This document shows, piece by piece, positions 6,833 through 14,127 of a stretch of DNA of 15,100 bases; the first letter of the stretch is position 1, and each line of letters opens with the position of its first letter. Origin of the DNA: Pseudomonadota bacterium (GTDB taxonomy: Bacteria > Pseudomonadota > Alphaproteobacteria > Rhizobiales > Xanthobacteraceae). A program made the position numbers and the translations under genes. The stretch spans positions 1 to 15,100 of the forward strand of contig JAJYAH010000077.1 of assembly GCA_021779635.1 (NCBI GenBank). The letters are read 5' to 3'. The notes under the pieces were generated by a model, which saw only the letters and a program-made list of their open reading frames with translations, ran no database searches and was not told the DNA's origin.

Positions 6833-6852
6833 AATGTGATTTGCATCACGTT
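6833..6852. promoter_or_regulatory. CRP/FNR-family-like operator between divergent genes
   Basis: Arms aatgtgat (6833-6840) and atcacgtt (6845-6852) flank ttgc and match as an inverted repeat in seven of eight positions. The core TGTGA-N6-TCACG matches nine of the ten half-site bases of the CRP consensus TGTGA-N6-TCACA. The centre is about 80 bases from the OmpA-family start and 73 from the glycosylase start, so it could serve either gene. Which regulator binds is inference. Confidence 0.5.
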
Positions 6853-6915
6853 GGCCGGTAAAGCTGTGGTATTCCCGCCTCTTTGCGAGTGCGAATCCGG
6901 TTACATTGCCGTGCG

Positions 6916-8154
6916 ATGTCCCGCGCCAATCAATTCCATCCCCTGACCAAGGCTGAGGCCCGGCAGATCTGGCTGCGCGCGCAGCGGCTGGACGTGCCGG
7001 CGCCGTTTGGCGACGGGCCGGCTGCGACGGCCGCGGCGGTGGAACATCTGGGTTATGTGCAGATCGACACCATCAATGTCATCGAGCGCTGCCATCACCA
7101 TATTCTCTGGACCCGAATCCCCGATTACCGGCGCGCCGATTTGCGTCAAGCCCAGAGCATCGACAAGAGCGTGTTCGAATACTGGACCCACGCATTGTCC
7201 TATGTGGCGGCAAAAGATCTGCGCTTCTTCATGCCGGCGATGAAGCGTCACCGGCGCGAGGGCCACAAATGGCTGAACTCGGTCAGCCCGGCGGATTTGC
7301 GCAAGGTGATGCGGTTGATCCGGCGCGACGGCGCGCTGACGATCCGCGACATCGATGACGACGTGCTGGTCGACAAGGAACATCCCTGGGCCAGCCGCAA
7401 GCCGTCGAAGCGGGCGCTGCAACTGGCATTCTACCAGGGCCTGCTCACCATCAGCGAACGCAACGGCATGCTCAAGACCTATGAATTGATGGCGCGGCAT
7501 TTCGGCTGGGAGGTGCCGCCCGACAAGCCGCCGAAGCCCGCCTCGGCGCGGGAAATCCATGCCTATCTGCTCGATCGCGCCTTGCGCGCGCAAGGCGTCG
7601 TCAGCCTGGATTCGATCTGCCATCTCGATGCGCCGAGCAAGGCGGCAATCCGGCGCCTGATCGAAGCAAGGCTGCGCGCTGGCGCGCTGGTGCCGGTCGC
7701 GCTCGAAGGCGCCGGCAAGCAGGAGCATTGGGCTGCACCCGGGACGCTGGAAACCGCGGGCGATCGGGCGCCGGAGTTCGTACACATCCTGTCGCCGTTC
7801 GATCCCCTGATCATCCAGCGCAAGCGCACCGAATTGTTCTTCGGCTACGGGCATCGCTTCGAGGCCTATGTGCCGAAAGCCAAGCGGCTGTTCGGCTATT
7901 TCGCGTTGCCGGTTCTGGTTGATGACGACATCGTCGCCGCCATCGATCTCAAGACCGATCGCAAGGCCGGCGAGTTGCTGGTGCAGAAATGGAGCTGGGT
8001 CGGCCGTGCGGGGGGTCGGGGCGCGCGCCAGGACTTAAAGCGCCGGATCGAGGAAGAACTGCACCGCTTCGAGCGGTTTCAACTGGCGGAGGAGGCGCCC
8101 CGCGCTGTGCCCGTGGAAGCTGATGTTCCGGAGCGATCGCTCACGAAATCATGA
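6916..8154 (+). CDS. ycaQ: YcaQ/AlkX-family (HTH_42) DNA glycosylase, winged-helix protein
   Basis: This family removes bulky alkylated bases and unhooks DNA interstrand crosslinks. The 412-residue product is close to E. coli YcaQ (about 410). Near the N-terminus, GYVQIDTINVIERCHHHILW contains the catalytic Q-x-D motif (Gln49-Ile50-Asp51), the AlkX/YcaQ form rather than the Q-x-Q form of AlkZ. FEYWTHALSYV and the HRREGHKW segment follow, then winged-helix repeats (LTIRDIDDDVL, SKRALQLAFYQGLLTI) and the conserved C-terminal LSPFDPLIIQRKRTELFFGYGHRFEAYVPKAKR. The ATG at 6916 is preferred; a TTG at 6883 in frame would add eleven residues without family similarity. No strong ribosome-binding sequence precedes either start. 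The gene stands alone between a divergent OmpA-family gene and the efflux operon. Confidence 0.85.
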   Translation: MSRANQFHPLTKAEARQIWLRAQRLDVPAPFGDGPAATAAAVEHLGYVQIDTINVIERCHHHILWTRIPDYRRADLRQAQSIDKSVFEYWTHALSYVAAKDLRFFMPAMKRHRREGHKWLNSVSPADLRKVMRLIRRDGALTIRDIDDDVLVDKEHPWASRKPSKRALQLAFYQGLLTISERNGMLKTYELMARHFGWEVPPDKPPKPASAREIHAYLLDRALRAQGVVSLDSICHLDAPSKAAIRRLIEARLRAGALVPVALEGAGKQEHWAAPGTLETAGDRAPEFVHILSPFDPLIIQRKRTELFFGYGHRFEAYVPKAKRLFGYFALPVLVDDDIVAAIDLKTDRKAGELLVQKWSWVGRAGGRGARQDLKRRIEEELHRFERFQLAEEAPRAVPVEADVPERSLTKS

Positions 8155-8162
8155 TTACTGAC

Positions 8163-8190
8163 GAATATTGACAATTATCATTCAATAATC
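8163..8190. promoter_or_regulatory. Candidate TetR-family operator overlapping a TTGACA -35 box
   Basis: Arms gaatattga (8163-8171) and tcaataatc (8182-8190) form an inverted repeat with eight of nine positions matching and a 10-base spacer. Within it is a perfect TTGACA (8168-8173). The hexamer 17 bases downstream, GACATT (8191-8196), is a poor -10. The region is markedly AT-rich against GC-rich surroundings. TetR repressors usually bind 20-30 bp palindromes over promoters, and a TetR gene ends this operon. Confidence 0.5.
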
Positions 8191-8197
8191 GACATTG

Positions 8198-8219
8198 CCT
8201 CGACATTTCATCGAGGAGG
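8198..8219 (+). promoter_or_regulatory. Strong ribosome-binding site within a short hairpin
   Basis: GAGGAGG (8213-8219) lies five bases before the adaptor ATG and fixes that start. Its first bases form the right arm of a perfect 6-base inverted repeat, cctcga (8198-8203) with tcgagg (8211-8216). If transcription starts upstream of 8198, the hairpin would partly hide the site. Confidence 0.6.
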
Positions 8220-8224
8220 CGACG

Positions 8225-9331
8225 ATGCTGGTCCGTTCAATATTAGCGAGCTATTCCAGGCTTCTAGCGGGTTTGACGCTGGCGCTGCTGGCGATTGCGC
8301 TGGCCGGCTGCAACGACTCGGTCGCCGAGAAAGCCGCTCCCGGACGCCCGGTGCTGGTCACCGAGGTGCATTACGAAGCGGAATGCCCGGAGCGCAGCTT
8401 CGTCGGCACCATTCGCCCTCGGATCGAGACCGACATGGGCTTCCGCGTGCCCGGCAAGGTCGCCAAGCGCCTGGTCGAGGTCGGCCAGACGGTCGAGGTC
8501 GGCCAGCCGCTCGCCACGCTGGATGAAGTCGACCTCAAGTTGCAGGCCGAACAGGCCGAGGCCGAATTCCGCGCTGCCACCGGCGTGCTGGCGCAGGCCG
8601 CCGCCGCCGAAACCCGCGCCAAGGATTTGCGGGTCAAGGGCTGGACCACCGATGCGCAACTGGATCAGGCCAAGGCCTCCGCCGACGAGGCGCGCGCGCG
8701 CCTCAATCGTGCCGAGCGTTCGGTCGAACTTACCAACAACAGCCTTTCCTATGCCACCCTGGTCGCCGACACCCGCGGCGTCGTGACCGCGACCCTGATC
8801 GACGCCGGCCAGGTGGTGGCATCGGGGCAAACCGCGATCCGCATCGCGCGCGTTGCCGAAAAGGAAGCCGTGGTCGCGATCCCGGAAACCCTGCTCGGAC
8901 GTGCCAAGGATGGCGCGGCCAGCGTCACGCTGTGGTCGGAGCCGGACCGGAAATATGCCGCGAAGCTGCGCGAGGTCGCGCCCTCGGCCGATCCGGCGAC
9001 CCGAACCTATCTCGCGAAATTCTCGCTGCCCGATGCCGGTGATGAGGTTTCGCTCGGCATGACCGCGACGCTGACGCTTTCCGATCCGAAAACCGAGCGC
9101 GTGGCGCGGCTGCCCTTGTCGGCGCTGTTCAGCGAAGGCGGCGATCCCTCGCTCTACATCGTCGACGACAAGGGCGAAGTGGCGCTGAAGCCGGTCGCCG
9201 TCAAATCCTACGAGACCAACAATGTCGTCATCACCGGCGGCGTCGACGAAGGCACCAAGGTGGTCGTCCTCGGCGTGCAAAAGCTCGATCCGGCCCAGAA
9301 GGTCAGGGTCGTCTCGTCATTGTCGTTTTAA
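8225..9331 (+). CDS. RND efflux periplasmic adaptor (membrane fusion lipoprotein)
   Basis: This is the periplasmic adaptor linking the RND pump encoded next to an outer-membrane channel. The 368-residue product starts with a lipoprotein signal (LAIALAGC, lipidated Cys29), so it is anchored in the inner membrane. The order is typical of the AcrA/MexA family: beta-strand GFRVPGKVAKRLVEVGQTVEVGQPL (first lipoyl half), an Ala/Glu-rich coiled-coil hairpin (about 100-155, QAEQAEAEFRAATGVLAQAAAAETRAKDL onward), a second lipoyl half (VTATLIDAGQVVASGQTAIRIA), a beta-barrel and a membrane-proximal domain (LPLSALF, VVVLGVQKLDPAQKVRV). The ATG at 8225 is supported by GAGGAGG; a TTG at 8195 would place residues before the signal sequence. 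The pump gene starts 15 bases after the stop. Confidence 0.92.
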   Translation: MLVRSILASYSRLLAGLTLALLAIALAGCNDSVAEKAAPGRPVLVTEVHYEAECPERSFVGTIRPRIETDMGFRVPGKVAKRLVEVGQTVEVGQPLATLDEVDLKLQAEQAEAEFRAATGVLAQAAAAETRAKDLRVKGWTTDAQLDQAKASADEARARLNRAERSVELTNNSLSYATLVADTRGVVTATLIDAGQVVASGQTAIRIARVAEKEAVVAIPETLLGRAKDGAASVTLWSEPDRKYAAKLREVAPSADPATRTYLAKFSLPDAGDEVSLGMTATLTLSDPKTERVARLPLSALFSEGGDPSLYIVDDKGEVALKPVAVKSYETNNVVITGGVDEGTKVVVLGVQKLDPAQKVRVVSSLSF

Positions 9332-9346
9332 GCGGGAGACGGTGCG

Positions 9347-12300
9347 ATGAAACGCTTCAACCTTTCGGGCTGGGCGGTCAGCCATCCCGCGCTTATCCTG
9401 TTCCTGATCGTGGCGCTGGGCGCCGCGGGCTTCTTCTCCTACCAGCGGCTTGGCCGCGCCGAAGATCCGTTCTTCACCGTCAAGGTGGTCAACGTCTCGG
9501 CGATCTGGCCGGGCGCCACCGCGGCGGAGATGCAGACCCAGGTCGCCGACCCCATCGAGAAGAAGCTGCAGGAATTGCCCTATTTCGAGAAGGTGCAGAC
9601 CTATTCGAAGCCGTCTTTCACCGCGATGCAGGTCACGTTCCGGGATTCGACGCCGCCCAAGGAGGTGCCGTATCTGTTTTATCTGCTGCGCAAGAAGTTG
9701 GTCGACGTGCAGAGCCAGCTTCCGGCCAATCTGCTCGGCCCGGTCGTCAACGACGAATTCAGCGATGTCGATTCGATCCTCTATATGATGACCGGCGACG
9801 GCGCCGACTACGCGCAACTGAAGAAGGCCGCCGAAGGCATGCGTCAGCGGCTGCTGAAAGTGCCGGGGGTCACCAAGGTCGATCTCTACGGCACCCAGGA
9901 CGAGAAGATCTTCGTTGAATTCTCGCATGCCAAGCTGGCGACGCTGGGGATCACGCCGCAGGCGCTGTTTGATTCGCTCGCCAAGCAGAACAACGTCGTG
10001 CCGGCGGGAACGGTGGAGACCTCCTCGCAGCGGGTGCCGTTGCGCGTCACCGGCGCGCTCGATGGCGTCAAGGCGGTCGCCGAGACGCCGGTCGAAAGCA
10101 ACGGCCGCGTGTTCCGGCTCGGCGATATTGCGACCGTGACGCACGGCTACGTCGACCCGCCGAGCTTTGTGGTGCGCCAGGAAGGCAAGCCCGCGATCGG
10201 CATCGGCGTGGTCACCGCCACCGGCGCCAATATCCTGGAGCTGGGCAAGGACGTCGCGAACGCCACCGCGGAATTCATGAAGGCGGTGCCGCAGGGAATC
10301 AACGTCGATCAGGTCGCCGATCAGCCCAAGGTGGTTGAGCACGCGGTCAGCGAATTCGTCCATTCCTTCATCGAGGCGCTGGCGATCGTGCTGTTTGTCT
10401 CGTTCGTCGCGCTGGGCTGGCGAACCGGCATCGTGGTGGCGTTATCGGTGCCGCTGGTGCTGGCGATCGTCTTCATCGTCATGAACGCGATGTCGCTGGA
10501 CCTGCACCGCATCACGCTCGGCGCGCTGATCATCGCGCTCGGCCTGCTGGTCGACGACGCCATCATCGCCGTCGAGATGATGGTGGTGAAGATGGAGCAG
10601 GGCTGGGACCGCGTCCGCGCGGCGTCCTTTGCCTGGGAATCGACCGCCTTCCCGATGCTGACGGGAACGCTGGTGACCGCCGCGGGCTTTCTCCCGATCG
10701 GCTTTGCCAATTCCGCGGTCGGCGAATATGCCGGCGGCATCTTCTGGATCGTGGCGATCGCGCTGGTGGCGTCCTGGTTCGTGGCGGTGATCTTCACCCC
10801 CTATATCGGCGTCAAGCTGTTGCCGAACATCACGGTCAGCCACAACCACGACCCGCATGCGGTGTATGAAACTCGAATCTACCGCATTCTGCGCAGCATG
10901 ATTCAATGGTGCGTCAACCACCGGATCAAGGTGGTGCTGGCGACGGTGGGCATCTTCGCGCTTTCGATCGTCGGATTCGGTCACGTGCAGCAGCAGTTCT
11001 TCCCGCTGTCCGAACGGCCGGAACTGTTCCTGCAACTGCGCTTGCCGGAAGGCACCGCGTTCAACGTCACCCAGCAATCGGTGAAAAAGGCGGAAAGCCT
11101 GCTCAAGGGCGACGACGACATTTCGACCTACACGTCCTATGTCGGCCAGGGCTCGCCGCGCTTCTGGCTCGGGTTGAATCCGCAACTGCCGAACGAGGCG
11201 TTCGCCGAAATCGTCATCGTCGCCAAGGACGTCAAGGCGCGCGAGCGCATCAAGGCCCGGATCGAGAAGGCGGTCGATGACGGTGCCCTGACCGAAGCGC
11301 GGGTGCGCGTCGACCGGTTCAACTTCGGCCCGCCGGTCGGCTTTCCCGTGCAGTTTCGCGTGATCGGCCCGGACACGAGGACGGTTCGCGACATCGCCTA
11401 TCGCGTGCGCGACGTGGTCGAGCAGAACGACAAGGTCAAGGACCCGCATCTCGACTGGAACGAGCAGACGCCGTATCTCAAGCTGGTCGTCGATCAGGAT
11501 CGCGCGCGTGCCCTGGGCTTGACGCCGCAGGACGTCTCGCAGGCGCTCAGCATGCTGATCTCCGGCGCGCCGGTGACAACCGTGCGCGACGGCATCGAGA
11601 AGGTCGAGGTGGTGGCCCGCGCGGTGCCGTCCGAACGGCTCGATCTCGGCCATGTCGGCGATCTGACCGTGACCTCACGCAACGGGGTCGCAGTGCCGCT
11701 AACCCAGATCGCCAAAATCGAATACTCCCATGAGGAGCCGATCCTGTGGCGGCGCAACCGAGATATGGCGATCACGGTGGTGGCCGACGTCGTCGATGGC
11801 GTGCAGGCGCCCGACGTGACCAACCAGATCTGGCCCAAGCTGCAGCAAATTCGCGACAGCCTGGAACCGGCCTACCGGATCGAGGTGGGCGGCGCGGTCG
11901 AGGAGTCGGCCAAGGGCAACGCCTCGATCTTTGTGCTGTTTCCGTTGATGGTCATCGTGATGCTGACCCTGCTGATGATCCAGTTGCAGAGCTTTTCGCG
12001 GTTGCTGCTGGTGTTTCTCACAGCACCGCTGGGCATCATCGGTGCCTCGCTTGGCTTGAATGTCGCCAACCAGCCGTTCGGCTTCGTCGCATTGCTCGGA
12101 TTGATCGCGCTGGCCGGGATGATCATGCGCAATGCGGTGATCCTGGTGGACCAGATCGAGACCGATGTGTCCCAGGGGCTGACGCGCAAGGAAGCCATCG
12201 TCGAGGCCACCGTCCGGCGTGCCCGCCCGGTGGTGCTGACGGCGCTGGCCGCGATCCTGGCGATGATTCCGCTGTCGCGCTCCGCGTTCTGGGGCCCGAT

Positions 12301-12487
12301 GGCGATCACCATCATGGGCGGTCTGTTTGTTGCAACCTTCCTGACCTTGCTGTACCTGCCGGGCCTCTATGCCCTCTGGTTCCGCAAGAGCCTGGAGGAA
12401 AGCGGCGCGAGCAGGGATGTCGATCTTGCGCCGCAGCATCGCGGCGAATCAGAACCCGCATTTCCGCTTGCCGAGGCTGCGGAATAA
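9347..12487 (+). CDS. RND-family efflux pump, inner-membrane subunit (AcrB-like)
   Basis: This is a proton-driven tripartite efflux pump subunit that exports hydrophobic or amphiphilic compounds from membrane or periplasm. The 1046 residues match AcrB-class length. The protein shows the duplicated RND layout: TM1 (about 13-32), a large periplasmic loop, a TM2-6 block starting EALAIVLFVSFVALG, the second periplasmic loop from about residue 540, and a TM8-12 block ending TFLTLLYLPGLYALW. The TM4 proton-relay pair is Asp403-Asp404 in GLLVDDAIIAVE, equivalent to AcrB D407/D408. The TM10 lysine of AcrB (K940) is Arg928 here in AGMIMRNAVILVD. GGGAGA at 9334-9339 precedes the ATG. It lies between its adaptor and a TetR gene in one operon. 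No outer-membrane factor is encoded nearby, so a shared TolC-like channel is likely. The substrate cannot be predicted. Confidence 0.95.
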   Translation: MKRFNLSGWAVSHPALILFLIVALGAAGFFSYQRLGRAEDPFFTVKVVNVSAIWPGATAAEMQTQVADPIEKKLQELPYFEKVQTYSKPSFTAMQVTFRDSTPPKEVPYLFYLLRKKLVDVQSQLPANLLGPVVNDEFSDVDSILYMMTGDGADYAQLKKAAEGMRQRLLKVPGVTKVDLYGTQDEKIFVEFSHAKLATLGITPQALFDSLAKQNNVVPAGTVETSSQRVPLRVTGALDGVKAVAETPVESNGRVFRLGDIATVTHGYVDPPSFVVRQEGKPAIGIGVVTATGANILELGKDVANATAEFMKAVPQGINVDQVADQPKVVEHAVSEFVHSFIEALAIVLFVSFVALGWRTGIVVALSVPLVLAIVFIVMNAMSLDLHRITLGALIIALGLLVDDAIIAVEMMVVKMEQGWDRVRAASFAWESTAFPMLTGTLVTAAGFLPIGFANSAVGEYAGGIFWIVAIALVASWFVAVIFTPYIGVKLLPNITVSHNHDPHAVYETRIYRILRSMIQWCVNHRIKVVLATVGIFALSIVGFGHVQQQFFPLSERPELFLQLRLPEGTAFNVTQQSVKKAESLLKGDDDISTYTSYVGQGSPRFWLGLNPQLPNEAFAEIVIVAKDVKARERIKARIEKAVDDGALTEARVRVDRFNFGPPVGFPVQFRVIGPDTRTVRDIAYRVRDVVEQNDKVKDPHLDWNEQTPYLKLVVDQDRARALGLTPQDVSQALSMLISGAPVTTVRDGIEKVEVVARAVPSERLDLGHVGDLTVTSRNGVAVPLTQIAKIEYSHEEPILWRRNRDMAITVVADVVDGVQAPDVTNQIWPKLQQIRDSLEPAYRIEVGGAVEESAKGNASIFVLFPLMVIVMLTLLMIQLQSFSRLLLVFLTAPLGIIGASLGLNVANQPFGFVALLGLIALAGMIMRNAVILVDQIETDVSQGLTRKEAIVEATVRRARPVVLTALAAILAMIPLSRSAFWGPMAITIMGGLFVATFLTLLYLPGLYALWFRKSLEESGASRDVDLAPQHRGESEPAFPLAEAAE

Positions 12488-12503
12488 TTGAACATTGAGT
12501 GCC

Positions 12504-13106
12504 ATGACGCTGATCTCTGAACATGTCGAACCCGATACGCGAGAGCGGATTCTCGTGGTGGCGGAGCGTTTGTTCCGCCAGATCGGCTACCAGAAGACCA
12601 CGGTGGCCGATATCGCCAAAGAGCTGCGCATGAGCCCTGCGAATGTGTATCGCTTTTTCGATTCGAAAAAGGCGATCCACGAAGGCGTCGCGCGCAGCCT
12701 GATGGGCGAAGTCGAGGACGTGGTGAATGCCGTCGCGACCAGGCGCGGACCGGCGGCTTCGCGGCTGCGCGAACTCATGACCACGATCCATCGCATGAAC
12801 AGCGAGCGCTATGTCGGCGATTCCAAGCTGCACGAGATGGTCGAGATCGCGATGGAGGAGAGCTGGGAGGTCTGCGTGGCCCACATGGAGCGGATCACCC
12901 AGACCATCGGCAGCGTGATCGCCGATGGCGCCGCGTCAGGCGAATTCGAGGTCACGGATGTGCCGCTGGCGGCGATGTGCACCTGCACGGCGATGATCCG
13001 GTTTTTTCATCCGCAGATGATTGCGCAATCCGTCAACAAGCCGGGACCGTCGCTCGACCAGATGATCGACTTTGTCCTCGCCGGACTGGCGCCACGGAGT
13101 AAATAG
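12504..13106 (+). CDS. TetR/AcrR-family transcriptional regulator
   Basis: This is a DNA-binding repressor, probably of the efflux operon in which it is the last gene. The 200-residue product has an N-terminal TetR_N domain: DTRERILVVAERLFRQIGYQKTT, then the helix-turn-helix VADIAKELRMSPANVYRFFDSK (residues 34-55). The all-helical C-terminal part, with LHEMVEIAMEESWEVCVAHMERI and CTCTAMIRFFHPQM, would bind the ligand. The ATG at 12504 is chosen; a TTG at 12495 in frame would add three residues, and neither has a strong ribosome-binding site. It follows the pump stop by 16 bases, so it is likely co-transcribed and autoregulated. The 28-bp near-palindrome at 8163-8190 is the best candidate operator. 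The inducer is unknown. Confidence 0.92.
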   Translation: MTLISEHVEPDTRERILVVAERLFRQIGYQKTTVADIAKELRMSPANVYRFFDSKKAIHEGVARSLMGEVEDVVNAVATRRGPAASRLRELMTTIHRMNSERYVGDSKLHEMVEIAMEESWEVCVAHMERITQTIGSVIADGAASGEFEVTDVPLAAMCTCTAMIRFFHPQMIAQSVNKPGPSLDQMIDFVLAGLAPRSK

Positions 13107-13130
13107 CAGGGCAAGGTCCGCCAGTTTTTC

Positions 13131-13248
13131 CGTCATTGCGAGCCAACGGGTCGCGCGAATGCGCGCCCGATGATAAACTCCGCGAAGCAATCCATCGGCC
13201 CGCAACCGTGGTATGGATTGCTTCGTCGCTACCCTCCTCGCAATGACG
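13131..13248. repeat. Dispersed nested palindromic repeat of Bradyrhizobium type
   Basis: Outer arms cgtcattgcgag (13131-13142) and ctcgcaatgacg (13237-13248) are perfect 12-base inverted repeats. Inner arms cgaagcaatccat (13183-13195) and atggattgcttcg (13213-13225) are perfect over 13 bases with a 17-base loop. The left side carries an extra stretch (about 13143-13182) between outer and inner arms, so the element is asymmetric. I recognise this type as a high-copy intergenic repeat of Bradyrhizobium and relatives. It ends 17 bases before the flavin reductase ATG and follows the TetR stop by 24 bases. It may act as a transcript-end structure; it encodes no protein. Confidence 0.85.
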
Positions 13249-13265
13249 AAAATGGAAAAACCCGC

Positions 13266-13898
13266 ATGGACGCACCAAGCCCGAAAGACCTGTATTATTA
13301 CGAACCGGTCAACGGTCACGGCCTCCGGCACGATCCGTTCAATGCCATCATCGCCCCGCGTCCGATCGGCTGGATCTCGTCGCGGGACGCCAAAGGCAAC
13401 ATCAACCTCGCGCCCTACAGCTTCTTCAACGGCTTCTGCTACACCCCTCCCATCATCGGCTTTTCCTCCACCGCCTGGAAGGACAGCGTCGCCAATATCC
13501 AGGAGACCGGCGAATTCGTCTGGAATCTGGCGACCATGGATCTGGCGAAGCAGATGAACGCCACCGCGGCGCATGTCGCCCACGATGTCAGCGAATTCAA
13601 GATCGCCGGGCTGACGGCCGCACCCAGCAGGCTCGTCAAGGTGCCCCGGGTGGCGGAAAGCCCGGTCTCGTTCGAATGCAAGCTGACCCAGATCATTCAA
13701 CTGCAGGGCGCCGACGGCGGGAAGGCACAGGCCTGGCTCACCCTCGGCGAGGTCGTCGCCGTTCACATCGACAAGGCGCTGATCAAGGACGGCGTCTACC
13801 AGACCGCGCTGGCGCGTCCCATCGTGCGCGCCGGGCGCCGCGGCGATTATTTCGAAATCAGGCCGGATGCCATGTTCGAAATGGCGCGGCCGGATTGA
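13266..13898 (+). CDS. Flavin reductase-family protein (DIM6/NTAB, FMN-binding split barrel)
   Basis: Members bind FMN and often supply reduced flavin to a monooxygenase or act as small oxidoreductases in the cytoplasm. The 210-residue product shows the family core: FNAIIAPRPIGWISSRDAKGNINLAPYSFFNGF (residues 25-57), TPPIIGFSSTAWKDSVANI, a TGEFVWNLAT strand, and a central VPRVAESPVSFECKLTQII strand pair. The C-terminal RRGDYFEIRPDAMFEMARP segment is typical of the longer subgroup. The ATG at 13266 is chosen because the in-frame codons upstream (from 13170) come from the palindromic repeat and have no family similarity. Only a weak GGAAAA precedes it. It has no obvious partner oxygenase in the window, and its relation to the efflux operon or the fadE gene is not evident. 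Confidence 0.88.
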   Translation: MDAPSPKDLYYYEPVNGHGLRHDPFNAIIAPRPIGWISSRDAKGNINLAPYSFFNGFCYTPPIIGFSSTAWKDSVANIQETGEFVWNLATMDLAKQMNATAAHVAHDVSEFKIAGLTAAPSRLVKVPRVAESPVSFECKLTQIIQLQGADGGKAQAWLTLGEVVAVHIDKALIKDGVYQTALARPIVRAGRRGDYFEIRPDAMFEMARPD

Positions 13899-13906
13899 TA
13901 GCCATT

Positions 13907-13936
13907 TCACCGCGCCCCGCAAGCGGGGCGAGGTGA
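13907..13936. repeat. Palindromic element after the flavin reductase gene
   Basis: Arms tcacc-g-cgccccgc (13907-13920) and gcggggcg-a-ggtga (13923-13936) pair over 13 of 14 positions around a 2-base centre. It begins nine bases after the stop codon. The strong GC stem could end the transcript, but no T-run follows. Similar cgccccgc-aa-gcggggcg palindromes recur between genes in Rhizobiales, so it is listed as a repeat. Confidence 0.55.
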
Positions 13937-13985
13937 AGGGCGGTCACGACCCTGCCTCCCGGAACCGAAGCCGGATTGCTCCGTT

Positions 13986-14035
13986 ATCCGCCAGCGCTCC
14001 CGCCGCATCTATCCGCCAGCGCTCCAGCCGCATCA
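13986..14035. repeat. 25-base tandem direct repeat, two copies
   Basis: Two adjacent copies of a 25-base unit (13986-14010 and 14011-14035) start atccgccagcgctcc and differ at two positions. They lie in the gap between the flavin reductase gene and fadE. No coding function is seen. Confidence 0.8.
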
Positions 14036-14062
14036 ATTTCTCATTATTTTCAAAGCGAAGTG

Positions 14063-14093
14063 TTCACCCGAATCCCACAACTTCCGGTACAAT
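14063..14093 (+). promoter_or_regulatory. Possible promoter of the acyl-CoA dehydrogenase gene
   Basis: TACAAT (14088-14093) matches five of six bases of the -10 consensus. TTCACC (14063-14068) is a partial -35, with a 19-base spacer that is longer than ideal. The stretch from 14036 is more AT-rich than its surroundings. The candidate is 35 bases before the fadE start. Confidence 0.35.
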
Positions 14094-14127
14094 CAACCAC
14101 CGCGCCGCCGACCATGAGGACATCGCC

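Noticed and set aside
8264..9280. Long minus-strand open frame of 338 codons opposite the efflux adaptor gene
   Set aside because: It is fully antisense to a well-supported adaptor gene, has low-complexity Gly/Arg/Asp composition and no recognised domain. It is a shadow of GC-rich codon use.
9317..11653. Minus-strand open frames of 348 and 403 codons opposite the RND pump gene
   Set aside because: The His/Arg/Asp-rich translations have no domain and lie entirely within the pump gene on the other strand.
13170..13265. N-terminal extension of the flavin reductase to an ATG at 13170
   Set aside because: The extra 32 codons lie in the dispersed repeat and have no family similarity. The ATG at 13266 fits the family length.
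12936..13922. Minus-strand frame of 328 codons across the TetR end, the repeat and the flavin reductase gene
   Set aside because: It spans two real genes on the other strand and reads through the palindromic repeat (the recognisable ATKQS-type translation), so it is an artefact.
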